Origin: Candidatus Gillettellia adelgis
GTDB taxonomy: Bacteria > Pseudomonadota > Gammaproteobacteria > Enterobacterales > Enterobacteriaceae
Direction: 5' to 3'
Length of the DNA stretch: 64,000 nt
NCBI GenBank assembly: GCA_020541285.1
Contig: CP047043.1
Coordinates: 310,001-374,000, forward strand
A program made the translations under genes and the position numbers. The notes under the pieces were generated by a model. That model saw nothing but the letters and a program-made list of their open reading frames with translations. It made no database searches and had not been told where the DNA came from. Of this stretch, positions 46,401 through 56,747 are shown piece after piece. Position 1 is the first letter of the stretch. Each line of letters opens with the position of its first letter.

Positions 46401-46525
46401 GTGTTGGTGTGCACTATGAGAGAAAGATTAAAGGATCAAATTTATAGATTTTCGGATTGACACTCGCAAGTAATGCAAATGCATCAGAATCATTAAAGCA
46501 TATATAACTTAAGGCATGAGACTAG
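43474..46525. other. 3 kb gene-free region upstream of galU
   Basis: AT-rich and stop-laden. The 46085-46270 ORF has no motif I recognise. E. coli has rssB upstream of galU on the same strand; no response-regulator sequence could be read. The right end carries a candidate galU -10 box. Confidence 0.65.
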
Positions 46526-46531
46526 TATAAT
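46526..46531 (+). promoter_or_regulatory. galU: Candidate -10 box (TATAAT) upstream of galU
   Basis: A perfect TATAAT lies 50 bases before the proposed AUC start of galU. It would place transcription start near 46538, inside or beyond the in-frame GTG at 46537, arguing against that GTG as initiator. No strong -35 is visible. Confidence 0.3.
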
Positions 46532-46569
46532 TCTATGTGCATAGAATATGCATTCTACACAAGTATATT

Positions 46570-46576
46570 AAGAGAG
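46570..46576 (+). promoter_or_regulatory. galU: Shine-Dalgarno AAGAGAG deciding the galU start
   Basis: AAGAGAG ends five bases before the ATC codon at 46582, which occupies the place of the family's initiator methionine. No comparable sequence precedes the in-frame GTG at 46537. Confidence 0.45.
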
Positions 46577-46581
46577 AAAAC

Positions 46582-47499
46582 ATCTCTATTAAAAATCGTA
46601 AAGTCAGAAAAGCAGTCATTCCAGTTGCAGGTTTAGGAACACGGATGCTGCCTGCAACTAAAGCTATCCCAAAGGAAATGTTGCCGCTAGTAGATAAACC
46701 GTTAATTCAGTATGTGGTTAATGAATGCATTGCATCTGGGATTATTGAAATTGTGCTCGTGACTCATTCTTCTAAAAATTCCATTGAGAATCATTTTGAC
46801 ACTAGCTTTGAACTAGAAGCAATGCTAGAAAAACGCGTTAAGCGTCAGCTTCTTGATGAAGTTCAGTCAATTTGCCCTAAAGGTGTTACTATTATGCAAG
46901 TACGTCAGGGAGTAGCCAAGGGGTTAGGACATGCTATTATGTGTGCTTATCCCATGGTGGGGGACGAACCAGTTGCTGTAGTATTGCCGGATGTGATTCT
47001 TGACGAATATAGTGCCAATCTAAAACAAGATAATTTATACGAAATGTTGCAGCGTTTTAACGCTACTGGTGTGAGTCAGATTATGGTTGCACGGTTACCA
47101 TATAATAATGTTGGTAATTATGGAATAGCAGATTGCCAAGGTTATAAATTGCAGGCTGGCGAAAGTGCTCCGATGGTTAGTGTTATCGAAAAACCAACTC
47201 TAGATGTCGCTCCTTCGAATTTAGCTATTGTTGGACGTTATGTACTGGGCGCCAATATTTGGCCGTTACTAGCAAAAACACCTACAGGTACAGGTGATGA
47301 AATTCAACTCACGGATAGTATCGAGATGTTAATGCAACAGGAAGTAGTAGAAGCCTACCACCTTAAAGGTATTAGTCATGATTGCGGTAATAAATTAGGT
47401 TATATGCAGGCTTTTGTTCAATATGGTATGCGACATTCTAGCCTAGGTAAAGATTTTTCTCAATGGTTGCAATGGTTTATAACTTCTACTAAGCAATAA
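46582..47499 (+). CDS. galU: UTP-glucose-1-phosphate uridylyltransferase, probable AUC start
   Basis: GalU makes UDP-glucose from glucose 1-phosphate and UTP; UDP-glucose feeds LPS core, glycans and the next gene, ugd. From 46582 the protein has 305 residues, against 302 in E. coli. The nucleotidyltransferase signature [20 protein letters not shown] lies at ~13-32, followed by [54 protein letters not shown] and [15 protein letters not shown]. No ATG fits the family start. [17 protein letters not shown] aligns with E. coli [17 protein letters not shown] if ATC is codon one, behind AAGAGAG. The alternative is GTG at 46537, adding 15 residues unlike any GalU. It is the first gene of a three-gene operon; ugd follows after 32 bp. 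Confidence 0.95.
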   Translation: MSIKNRKVRKAVIPVAGLGTRMLPATKAIPKEMLPLVDKPLIQYVVNECIASGIIEIVLVTHSSKNSIENHFDTSFELEAMLEKRVKRQLLDEVQSICPKGVTIMQVRQGVAKGLGHAIMCAYPMVGDEPVAVVLPDVILDEYSANLKQDNLYEMLQRFNATGVSQIMVARLPYNNVGNYGIADCQGYKLQAGESAPMVSVIEKPTLDVAPSNLAIVGRYVLGANIWPLLAKTPTGTGDEIQLTDSIEMLMQQEVVEAYHLKGISHDCGNKLGYMQAFVQYGMRHSSLGKDFSQWLQWFITSTKQ

Positions 47500-47531
47500 T
47501 TTATTTTTTTAATTTAAAATTAGGACTTTCT

Positions 47532-48875
47532 ATGAAAGTTACAGTTTTTGGTATTGGCTATGTTGGTCTTGTACACGCAGCAGTGCTGGCTGAGGTCGGT
47601 CATAATGTCATGTGCATTGATGTTGATGAATGTAAGATTAAAAATCTAAAAAAAGGCATTATCCCTTTTTTTGAGCCCGGCTTAGCAGCATTGGTGCATA
47701 AAAACTATAATGCTGGCTGTCTGCATTTTACTACTGATTTTAAGGTAGGTATTATTCATAGTACTATCCAATTTATTACTGTCGGCACACCAGCAGACGA
47801 GAATGGTTCTACTGATTTAAAGCATGTACTTACCGTAGCTCATATTATTTCTCAGCATATGATGGATCACAAAATTGTAGTGAATAAATCCACTGTGCCA
47901 GTCGGCACAGCAAACAAATTGCGCCAGATAATGATCGCAACACTTAAAAAACGTGGACATTATGTTCCATTTGATATAGTATCCAATCCGGAATTTATGA
48001 GGGAAGGAACTGCAGTCACAGATTGCATGCGCCCTGATCGTATTGTGATTGGTAGCGATGATAAAAGAGCGCTTAAACTTATTTGTGAGTTGTATAAACC
48101 GTTTAACCGCAATCATGATCGCATGATTATGATGGATGTTCGCAGTGCTGAGTTGACGAAATATGCTGCTAACTGCATGTTGGCAACGAAAATTAGTTTT
48201 ATGAATGAAATGGCTAACTTAGCGGAATTGTTAGGAGCGGATATTGAAAAAGTGCGAAAAGGGATGGGTTCCGACCCGCGCATTGGTTATAATTTTATCT
48301 ATCCAGGTTGTGGATATGGCGGTTCTTGCTTTCCAAAAGACGTTCAGTCGTTAATTCGTATTTCGGAAAACATCGGTTATCCTCCGAAGTTATTACAGGC
48401 GGTAGAACAGGTTAATATTCAGCAGAAATATAAATTGGTTCAGCTCATTACTGAATATTTTGACGAACATTTAGATGGTAAAATTTTTGCTTTATGGGGT
48501 TTGGCATTTAAGCCGAACACCAACGATATGCGTGAAGCATCTAGTCGTGTATTAATAGAGAAGTTATGGCAGCTTGGAGCTATAATACAGGCTTATGATC
48601 CGGAGGCAAAGCATGAAGTCCAACGTATCTATGGACAACGCGATGATCTTAGAGTGATGAATACTAAAGAGGATACACTACAAGATGCTGACGCGCTTGT
48701 GATTTGTACCGAATGGCAGAGCTTCCGTTCTCCAAACTTTGATGTTATAAAGCGGACATTAAAGCATCCAATTATCTTTGATGGTCGTAATTTGTTTGAT
48801 CCTAAAAGACTAAAAGATCAGGGTTTTACGTATTATGCCATTGGCCGAGGCTCCTCTGTTCACCCAGTAATTTGA
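47532..48875 (+). CDS. ugd: UDP-glucose 6-dehydrogenase
   Basis: Ugd oxidises UDP-glucose twice with NAD+ to UDP-glucuronate. It has 447 residues, the long form typical of many proteobacteria (the E. coli enzyme is shorter, ~388). A Rossmann fold opens with GIGYVGLVHAAVLAEVGH and DVDECKI. Further motifs are FITVGTPADENGSTDL, NKSTVPVGTANKLR, SNPEFMREGTAV and TKYAANCMLATKISFMNE. The catalytic cysteine is in YPGCGYGGSCFPKDVQSL near 258-262. The C-terminal UDP-binding domain has LWGLAFKPNTNDMREASS. It lies between galU, which supplies its substrate, and an epimerase that uses its product. The seven-base gap to that epimerase shows one operon. Confidence 0.96.
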   Translation: MKVTVFGIGYVGLVHAAVLAEVGHNVMCIDVDECKIKNLKKGIIPFFEPGLAALVHKNYNAGCLHFTTDFKVGIIHSTIQFITVGTPADENGSTDLKHVLTVAHIISQHMMDHKIVVNKSTVPVGTANKLRQIMIATLKKRGHYVPFDIVSNPEFMREGTAVTDCMRPDRIVIGSDDKRALKLICELYKPFNRNHDRMIMMDVRSAELTKYAANCMLATKISFMNEMANLAELLGADIEKVRKGMGSDPRIGYNFIYPGCGYGGSCFPKDVQSLIRISENIGYPPKLLQAVEQVNIQQKYKLVQLITEYFDEHLDGKIFALWGLAFKPNTNDMREASSRVLIEKLWQLGAIIQAYDPEAKHEVQRIYGQRDDLRVMNTKEDTLQDADALVICTEWQSFRSPNFDVIKRTLKHPIIFDGRNLFDPKRLKDQGFTYYAIGRGSSVHPVI

Positions 48876-48882
48876 GGGAAAA

Positions 48883-49893
48883 ATGAAATTCTTGGTTACA
48901 GGCGTTGCAGGATTTATTGGCTACCATATAGCAAAGCGTTTATTAGCTAATGGGCAAGATGTTGTTGGTATCGATAACCTCAATCATTACTACGATGTAA
49001 CTTTAAAAATGGCTCGTCTTAATCAATTAGTGAATAAGCCAAGATTTTACTTTGTAAAACTAGATTTGACTGACCAAAAGAGGGTGTCGACAATATTTGT
49101 CAAGAATAATTTTCAACGAGTAATTCATTTGGCTGCTCAGGCAGGTATAAAGTATTCAGTAGAAAACCCATTAGCTTATGCTCATGCAAATCTTGTTGGT
49201 TATTTAAATATATTAGAAGGTTGTCGTCATAATAAAGTTGAGCATTTGCTGTATGCTTCCTCTAGTTCAGTGTATGGACTAAATCGTAATCTGCCATTTT
49301 CTACTGTAGATTCTACTGATCATCCAATATCACTATATGCGGCAACAAAAAGAGCGAATGAACTTATGTCTCATAGCTACTCTCATTTATATGGTATTCC
49401 AACTACTGGATTACGTTTTTTTACAGTATATGGTCCATGGGGTAGACCAGATATGTCACTCTTTAAATTCACAAAGGCTATATTAGCGGGTCAGAGTATT
49501 GATTTATATAATTACGGTAATATATATCGTGATTATACTTATATTGATGACATTAGTGAGGCTATTATGCGGCTGCAAGCAGTTATACCAAAAGCAAATC
49601 CTGCCTGGGTTATGGAGCAGGCAACTCCCACTACTAGCTCTGCACCTTATCATATCTATAATGTTGGTAATGATAGCCCTGTACGCTTAACTGAATATAT
49701 CACTGCGCTTGAACAGGCGTTAGGGATAACGGCATGCAAAAACATGTGTGCTATACAGTTGGGTGACGTTATAAATACACATGCAGATACTACTGAACTT
49801 TACAAAGTGATCGGTTTTAAACCAGCAACTAGTATACAGAAAGGTATAAAATATTTTGTAGATTGGTATCGGGAATTTTATAAAGTAAACTAA
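48883..49893 (+). CDS. UDP-glucuronate 4-epimerase (SDR family)
   Basis: Interconverts UDP-glucuronate and UDP-galacturonate. It has 336 residues, normal for the family. The NAD-binding GxxGxxG is at the N-terminus (VTGVAGFIGYHIAKRLL), with GIDNLNHYYD as the second strand. The catalytic set comprises SSSSVYG and the YxxxK motif in SLYAATKRANELM near 152-156. RFFTVYGPWGRPDMSLFKF is characteristic of UDP-glucuronate 4-epimerases rather than UDP-glucose epimerases. YRDYTYIDDI and YNVGNDSPVRL are also present. It starts seven bases after ugd and would consume its product, so galU-ugd-epimerase forms a complete route from glucose 1-phosphate to UDP-galacturonate. The acceptor glycan is not encoded in the window. 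UDP-GlcNAc epimerase activity is the main alternative, but less likely. Confidence 0.9.
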   Translation: MKFLVTGVAGFIGYHIAKRLLANGQDVVGIDNLNHYYDVTLKMARLNQLVNKPRFYFVKLDLTDQKRVSTIFVKNNFQRVIHLAAQAGIKYSVENPLAYAHANLVGYLNILEGCRHNKVEHLLYASSSSVYGLNRNLPFSTVDSTDHPISLYAATKRANELMSHSYSHLYGIPTTGLRFFTVYGPWGRPDMSLFKFTKAILAGQSIDLYNYGNIYRDYTYIDDISEAIMRLQAVIPKANPAWVMEQATPTTSSAPYHIYNVGNDSPVRLTEYITALEQALGITACKNMCAIQLGDVINTHADTTELYKVIGFKPATSIQKGIKYFVDWYREFYKVN

Positions 49894-49981
49894 CTAAATA
49901 GTTTAAAGATAGGCATGCTACATTTATAATATTTAAGATGCAAGTAAGCTTTATAAAGGTGCAGAGTAAAGTCATTATGTT

Positions 49982-50016
49982 CCTCTTCCCGTATCGTTAA
50001 GGAGTACGGGTAGAGG
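49982..50016. terminator. Terminator-like hairpin between convergent epimerase and hns genes
   Basis: CCTCT-T-CCCGTA pairs with TACGGG-T-AGAGG around an 11-base loop: eleven pairs with one T-T mismatch, markedly GC-rich for this genome. It lies eight bases from the hns stop and 90 bases past the epimerase stop. No clear T-run follows on either strand, so termination efficiency is uncertain; a shared bidirectional terminator is the likely role. Confidence 0.5.
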
Positions 50017-50023
50017 GGGGTTA

Positions 50024-50431
50024 TTATAGCAAGAAATTATCTAAGGATTCACCTTCATCTTCAATGGCTTTTTTAATTACTGCTGGTGTTCTCCCTTGAC
50101 CTGTCCAGGTTTTTAATGCATTATTTTCATCTTTATATTGATATTTAGCAGGGCGCGCAGGACGCGGTGTTTTACTTGTAGATTTTGTTATTGCTGTTGC
50201 TTGTAATAGCTCATTTGGATCAATTCCATCAGCAACGAGCATATCACGATATTGTTGCAATTTACGAGTACGTTCTTGTATCTTTGCCTGAGCTTTATTG
50301 TCTGCTTCACGACGTTCGTTTAAAACAACTGCAAGTTTCTCAAAGACTTCTTCCAGAGTTTCTACACTGCATTCTCTAGCCTGAACGCGTAGAGTGCGTA
50401 TGTTATTTAAAATTTTTAACGCTTCGCTCAT
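50024..50431 (-). CDS. hns: Nucleoid-associated protein H-NS
   Basis: H-NS coats and silences AT-rich DNA and oligomerises along it. It has 135 residues, against 137 in E. coli. An N-terminal coiled-coil oligomerisation region ([20 protein letters not shown], then a charged helix to ~65) is followed by a short linker ([13 protein letters not shown]). The C-terminal DNA-binding domain carries the AT-hook-like [16 protein letters not shown] near 107-122. Every diagnostic residue is kept. It converges on the galU operon as hns does on galU in E. coli; tdk, next in E. coli, is lost. Keeping a silencer of AT-rich DNA in a genome where most DNA is AT-rich and non-coding is notable, perhaps limiting spurious transcription (inference). 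Confidence 0.98.
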   Translation of the reverse strand: MSEALKILNNIRTLRVQARECSVETLEEVFEKLAVVLNERREADNKAQAKIQERTRKLQQYRDMLVADGIDPNELLQATAITKSTSKTPRPARPAKYQYKDENNALKTWTGQGRTPAVIKKAIEDEGESLDNFLL

Positions 50432-53400
50432 TATCTTAATCTCAAATTCTATTAGTATGGATTCAAAGAATAATAGAGTGCTCTTTTCTTTTCTGCAATA
50501 ACTAAAATAGTCTTAATATTTAAATTAATCTTTAAGAACTCTATATTAGATATGATAGACTAATCTAGATTAGATCATGAAATATTATTACTGTAATTTT
50601 AAGGCAAACTTTTAAAAACCATAATGCATTTATTATATCTAGATGTGTTTGGATAGTTATATATAATCAATCAATTAAAAAGTGTGCACTAAGACAGTGC
50701 AAACTCTTTGTTTATACACCTTGTCTGGATATTTATCTAAATCTTACAGGATATTAAGAGGTTTGCATTGCATCTTGCGAAATAAGATAAAACTCTAATG
50801 TTCTTAGGATGCTCAGAATTTCTATAGAAATTCTTAAAATAAAGAGATACTATAAGTATAGTACGTTAAATTATATGCTGTATAGCTATTTTAAAGTTAT
50901 ACTGTAAATCTATTATGCGAGAGTAGGAACATATTTAAGATTGAATTATATACTATTCACATAGTATATAATGATCGATAGTTTCACAAAATGACACATA
51001 ATGTTGTCTATTCATCAAGTGTAGGGTTTTAGTGAACCAGATGTCCTAATTATATCCTCTAAGATAATAGGTGCAACCTAAATTAGCATTTTGTTAAATA
51101 TTGATGCTATTTATGAATTTTTTACGCTTAATATTCCAATATAAGTCGCTATCTTAAAGTAAGATAAATAATTGCTTTAGAAGTGATATTTTCATACTTC
51201 ATGTTGTATTTGCTATCTGTTAGCTGTTAGCTGCGATGATACATAGATGCTAAAGATTTGTTATAAACCACGTGCGAACAGTGTATTCATAATCCGTTGT
51301 TTACCGGACTTACAAGCAGCTAGTACCATGGGTTGTGCGTTATAGTTTATTTTTAAAATTTTCTGTAATTAGTAACACTAAAACAGAAGGTATTTGTTGT
51401 TTTGAGTTAGGGTTTTAATCAGGTCTCTCGGAATATTAGCGTGTCTTTCAAAGACAAACCTTTTAGAGAAGTATGATCAATCTTATCATTATCAATGAGT
51501 TAAAGTTGTTCAAGTTTTGCATTTGTATATATCAGAATGATAAAATTATCACTGTAATCTACATATTAGAATGAGTATTAATCAAATAATTCGCTACTCC
51601 GACCAGAGTAGCATTTTAGTATATTCCAGTACTTGTCAAGTAGGGTAAGTATAAGAAAAATCTTAGTATGTTAACCTTTTCTGTTAAAGCATCAGACTCT
51701 TAACCAGTTGTACTTTTGTATTTTAGTATTTAATGATCGATATCAGTAATGTATAAAATTGAATAATATGATTTTATATATGCATATATTATATAATGCA
51801 ATTTTTAAGTAACTATACTTAATTAATTTTAAGTTTTAACTTTTTCAAAATTATTGAACGATTATTAATTTTGAAGGATGCTTTTAAAAAATTTGAGACT
51901 CTATTATAGAATAAGTACTTTCTTTCTAAAACATCTCTAATCAACATCAATTGCTTAATATATAGAGTTTTGAGAAAGATTGTGGTGAATCTTAGGAGTA
52001 ATCTAATAGCGTTCATTCTACTAAGAAATCACTCAAATATAGAAATTGTACTAAAAACTATCAAACACTTTACATTATAGTAAAAAGAAAGATTGAAGTT
52101 TTTTACAATCTATAATAAAGGATTAATAGATGTCTCTTTTCGGGTATTCTGGCACCTTACGATTTCACTCACCAAACTACAGAATTTTTTAGTTTTATGC
52201 CTCACTGATACAATCGATTGTCTATATCCATCATTATAAAATAATTTTCTGATCATCGTAAGTAAGTGTTGTTACTCCACACTTGATATAGAGAGCGTAG
52301 CTAAGTATGTTTTTTCTACGTCGCGATCCGAAAATCATATTGTTGATGGAAAGGTGTGGTCGCTGTTAATCACACTTTATAATATGGTGAGGTTTTCGTC
52401 GGCATTATTACTAACAAAAATGTGAAATTGCACTAATATTTTTTACTCTGCGCTTATAATCCTGATGATAAGAGTGTACAACTGATAAACATTGAACGAA
52501 AGGAGTTGTTAAAACGTTCTACTAGCTCCTGTAGATGGCATAGTTACCAATGACTGCAGAGATTTCCAAATCAAAACCACCATAATAGATACTTATTATG
52601 GGCAAGTTACTAAGGCAGTGTGCTTCCTTGAGTGACTAGAACGACGATCCAGAGACAGTCTATGTTATGTATCTATTGCACTGATACTTGCTGGCAGTGT
52701 TACATTGAAAGCGCTTATAAAAGTTTAATTATTAAATATATCTTCTCACTTAGTGCGCATAAAAAAAGAGTTAGCGCGATGGTCGATGAATTCATTTTTC
52801 CGGATAATGTTCAGTCTGTTCTGAAAACACATATGGGTGATCTGAGCAATTAAACCGTGAGTGTCTGGGTGCAGAGTTCTTAAAATTTTTTGTATATTGT
52901 GAGATTGCATGTGTGCAAGAATCCGATCTACTAATGCATGCCCTAATGGCGTGGAATAAAAATAAGATGTCAGTTTGCTAATGACTGATACACTATGTGA
53001 TATGTTTTTTGGAACGACAGGAGCTCGAAGGTATTCCTGTCTGGCGCCGTTTTAATATTATGAATTATAGTATTAGTGTTATTAAAGCCGACAACAAAGA
53101 AAGCATGTATGTATAGTAGAGTTTTTATTTCTGATAATATAACATATGATAAATTTAACGCATTATTTATCGATATGCTAACTTTTTACTGCTGTAAAAT
53201 CTAGCTCAGATGATGTATAACAATTATACTACAAGTATTTTAAATATACTAAAATAGAAGAACTGTAAGTATTGTTGCTGCTCAATAATATGTATAAGTC
53301 AGAAAAAATAACGTATAGATAATTTATAGTACTATCAGTTTTACACTGTAAAACGACTATTAGGCGTAGTCTGAAATATCACGGGATAGAAGTTAACAGA

Positions 53401-56102
53401 CTAGATAAATTAGATATTTATCGTGAGTTTGGGTATAGGTGGTCAACTGTTATATATAGTGCAACTAGGGTCACATAATACGGGCATCATTAATATAATG
53501 CATGTTCGGAAATATTACATGATAGTTTATTGTTGCAGAGATTTATTTTGGGAAAAATAAATCTAGGAAAATTAACACCAAGATAAGTATTATACAATAC
53601 GTTTGAATATCGTGTGCGAGTAGTTATTGATTTTTAGTTCTGAGTAGGTCAGTTGTCTAATGTAGATTAAACACTAAATAACAATGCAGATTTAGTAAAA
53701 ATCAATACATAGTGATGTATCAATGTTAATTCAAGTGAATGTACTATATTTAAAGATAAATCGTTTTACTAAGTAAGCTGTTCATTAAATATAAACGATG
53801 TATTTGGGTTTTTTTATATTTTTATATAGTATATTTTGACTTACTCTAATAGTTAACTAAAGTAAAATCTTTATAATCTGTCATGTTATCATTTACTTGA
53901 ATCTTGCACTCTTTGGACCATATATCTTGATTTTTTGAGAGTGATTAATTTTTTAGTTTCTTGTAGATGCGATGTAAACTTAAGTATTTAGGTTCTTGGT
54001 TTGAATAGACTAGACGTCAACTAGAATATTAAACCTAAAACTTAAATATAGTCGTGATAGTAGAATTTTCGTATAGCACAGATCACAGATTTTTTTTATT
54101 TTATATGTATTTGATTTATAGTATTAATTAATACTAATAAATCAGTAAATAACGTAAACAATAAATGTAAATAGTTACGATACTTACCTATGTACTACGT
54201 TTCAAAAGTCAGTGTATTTATTGCTAATTAAGATTAGTCAGTGACTCTGATACTTGAGAAAATCTAATGCATATACGATGTAAAGTATAAGGTCTATAAT
54301 AGACAATGTATACGTATCTTTTATGATTGTTTATAGAATTTTTTCTCTTATTTTTATGACATTAAGTTTGTCTAATACTAATACAGATTGTTGATAGTGA
54401 TAGGGATTAAAATCCATGGTGTACGAGATTACAGCTAATTGCGTTTCGGTAAATTTTGTGGTCCTAGTATTACGTCTGTTCTTTCTATAGGGGCTAGATA
54501 ATTGCTCTAGCAAGCTTTAATATTAAAAATGACTCTGTTAACCAATTTTGTAGTATATACTACTATTACAGTATCTATTGCGATTTTAGATGATATGAAG
54601 ATTGGCTGATGATTAAACTATAATATATTGGAAGCTACATTTAATATTTTAGGGAATATGCAGTTTTTTATGATTAATATCATGTCTGATTCGGGAAATT
54701 TATTTCCCTGTTTTTGTTTATGAAAACAGTTAAGTAATAGTAACAAATACACTAAGACTTTATTTATAGAGACATGCAAGGTTACTGCATTAAACCCGAC
54801 TTAACTATATACTGATATTAAAGATTTATGCGGCAACGTTTTAGTTGCCTTATATAGGTTGATACTTCTATCTATCGCTAGATATTGTATGGCCTAGTTT
54901 GCATCGATCCAGGATTTATTTTACTCTATCTAAATAGCTACGATAGATATATAATACTTCTAGCGATATTAGAGTCGCTGTGAAGATTCTAGTGTTTTTA
55001 TCAGATTATATTGTGTAATATGCTTAATATGCCGATTATCGGAGTAACAATAATTCATTCGATATTAAGAGTACGTTGCAGTATAGAACTGCAACCTATA
55101 TCTTAAGATGTTATATATCATGCTTGAAAATTTTGTATCTAATCTATGCAGACATTAATAATTAGTTTTGTTATATTTTTTACTTTTGTGAGAGAGAATG
55201 AGATACATAAATGATTCACGAATACCTACAGCGACAATAGCTACAGCCATTTTACATGTATAATATTATTTAAGGACCAGTTTTGTGTTTATTATATTCA
55301 ATACATTAGTAAGTCATGAGTTAATTGGAGCGACTATAACAGTTTAAAATAAAAACATATTGAAGCTGCGGTAGCTAGTTTTTGGTTATTTAATAGCGCG
55401 TGTAGTTCAAATTCAAATCTCATGGCTTACTAAGCTAGCAAAACATTGCGTGTTGTACAAGCGACAATAAATAATGTTTTGTAACCGTTAGTGAGAAAAT
55501 CTAATGTTATACGAATTATAAATCTAGTCAGCAGTGAGTAGTAATAGCGGTATCTATTGGGAATTGTCGGTGATCTTCTTATAAATCAGTCTACTGCTTC
55601 CGCAATAGTATAATCTTAGGATGCTAATTAACAGGGATGCTGATGGAATGTAACTGCTTTAATTAATTGCACGTAAGTCACATGGGCACTACGACGGAGT
55701 GTTATCTATTCTGTAGAATAGACTCAGGATACTATTAGATAGGATATTGTAATATCGATGTCTCGTATGTCTGCATATAGCTGGCAGTATAAAAAATTAG
55801 TCATAGACTGTAGGGTGCATGTATATTGTTGATAGCATAGATACGATAAATATCGTGAGCAACGTGAACCATGACCAAAAGAAGTGTAGTCATATAAGTC
55901 AAATTGGTTATTTTACACTCAACTAAAGTAGTAACGTCTCTTATATTTAGAACCAGCATAGAGTACCTACTAACCAAATATCTTTTCTAATGTTAATAAG
56001 TCGTATATTGTGCAATAATACTTCTAAAAGAATGATCTTTTAGAAAGAGACATTGAAAGATTTCTACATGAGTTGTGTCATATTTAGCACGAAAACAAGC
56101 AG
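50432..56102. other. 5.7 kb gene-free eroded region between hns and crr
   Basis: AT-rich with stops throughout. ORFs at 51819-52016 (-), 52632-52853 (+) and 54331-54513 (-) carry no motif. A short frame at 52513-52635 reads LLAPVDGIV and IIDTYYGQ, weakly like the AdhE C-terminus, but its strand does not fit (see rejected items). A sequence around 55309-55430 has a long inverted repeat and a T-loop-like TTCAAAT but cannot fold as a tRNA. No gene is supported. Confidence 0.7.
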
Positions 56103-56124
56103 AACGGTGATCAACCTCACCGTT
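56103..56124. terminator. Second hairpin downstream of crr
   Basis: AACGGTG-ATCAACCT-CACCGTT is a perfect 7-bp GC-containing stem about 80 bases past the crr stop. Its stem resembles that of the crr terminator (AACGG/CCGTT). It could be a backup terminator for ptsHI-crr or the terminator of a lost convergent gene; in E. coli pdxK converges on crr. Confidence 0.4.
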
Positions 56125-56172
56125 TATCATCTTTATTGCTATTTTTAGAAAATTACCTTAAGTTCTAGATGT

Positions 56173-56202
56173 AGAAAACGGTGTTATTAAACGCCGTTTT
56201 CT
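56173..56202 (-). terminator. Terminator of ptsHI-crr, overlapping the crr stop codon
   Basis: On the minus strand AGAAAACGGCGTT pairs with AACACCGTTTTCT (13 pairs, one G-U) around the loop TAAT, with A- and T-rich outer stem. It could act in both directions. The TAA stop of crr is the first three bases of the loop, so the last codons of crr lie in the stem. Confidence 0.6.
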
Positions 56203-56726
56203 GTGTTAATTAACGATTGTTTACTGATTCGAAAAATCGGAGTCTCGCCAACAATAACATTACCAGATAATTTAATGAATTCTTTTAGTTCATCTATATT
56301 AGAGATAATAACTGGAGTGAGGGTTGATTTGGCGTGCTTTTCTAGGAAATCTAAATCAAATTTAATGATGGTATCACCTTTTTTAACATGCCGACCTTCT
56401 TCGGCGATGCGATAAAAACCTTTACCTTTTAACTCAACAGTATCGATACCGAAATGAACAAATAGTTCTACACCATTATTAGATTTAATAGAGAAAGCGT
56501 GATTAGTTTCAAATATCTTACCAATGCTTCCATCAATAGGCGCAACCATTTTGTTGCCAGAAGGCTTAATTGCAATACCATCGCCAACAATTTTTTTAGC
56601 AAACACAAGATCTGGCACATCTTCAATATTAATAATCTTACCAGAAAGAGGGGCAAAAATCTCAATAGTAGTTATATCTTTTGGATCATTAGAAATGAGT
56701 AATTTTAGTTTTTTGAGCCATCCCAT
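56187..56726 (-). CDS. crr: PTS glucose-specific EIIA component (EIIA-Glc)
   Basis: EIIA-Glc takes phosphate from HPr and passes it to sugar-specific EIIB; in enteric bacteria it also controls adenylate cyclase and non-PTS permeases. It has 179 residues, against 169 in E. coli. The fold is intact: [39 protein letters not shown] with the first active-site histidine, and [16 protein letters not shown] with the phosphorylated histidine (~90). It ends [17 protein letters not shown], about eight residues past the usual RIKK end. The added residues ENGV are encoded by the terminator stem, and the TAA lies in its loop, so the normal stop was lost. The Shine-Dalgarno sequence AGGAG is strong. It is last in ptsH-ptsI-crr. 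Confidence 0.97.
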   Translation of the reverse strand: MGWLKKLKLLISNDPKDITTIEIFAPLSGKIINIEDVPDLVFAKKIVGDGIAIKPSGNKMVAPIDGSIGKIFETNHAFSIKSNNGVELFVHFGIDTVELKGKGFYRIAEEGRHVKKGDTIIKFDLDFLEKHAKSTLTPVIISNIDELKEFIKLSGNVIVGETPIFRISKQSLINTENGV

Positions 56727-56747
56727 ATTTTTCTCCTACACATTAAA

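Noticed and set aside
52513-52635. A plus-strand frame reading LLAPVDGIV, then NDC, then IIDTYYGQ, resembling the C-terminus of AdhE (FLANVDKL, QC, LLDTYYGR).
   Set aside because: adhE lies beyond hns-tdk in E. coli, which made this tempting, but there it runs on the opposite strand relative to galU. The match needs a 12-residue deletion and no further AdhE sequence is readable upstream. Probably coincidence; a profile search would settle it.
55309-55430. An inverted repeat (GTAAGTCATGAG with CTCATGGCTTAC, one wobble) enclosing a T-loop-like TTCAAAT, suggesting a tRNA or other structured RNA.
   Set aside because: The T-stem does not pair, no D or anticodon arm can be drawn, and a 12-bp repeat with one mismatch over a 100-base gap is expected by chance in this much AT-rich sequence.
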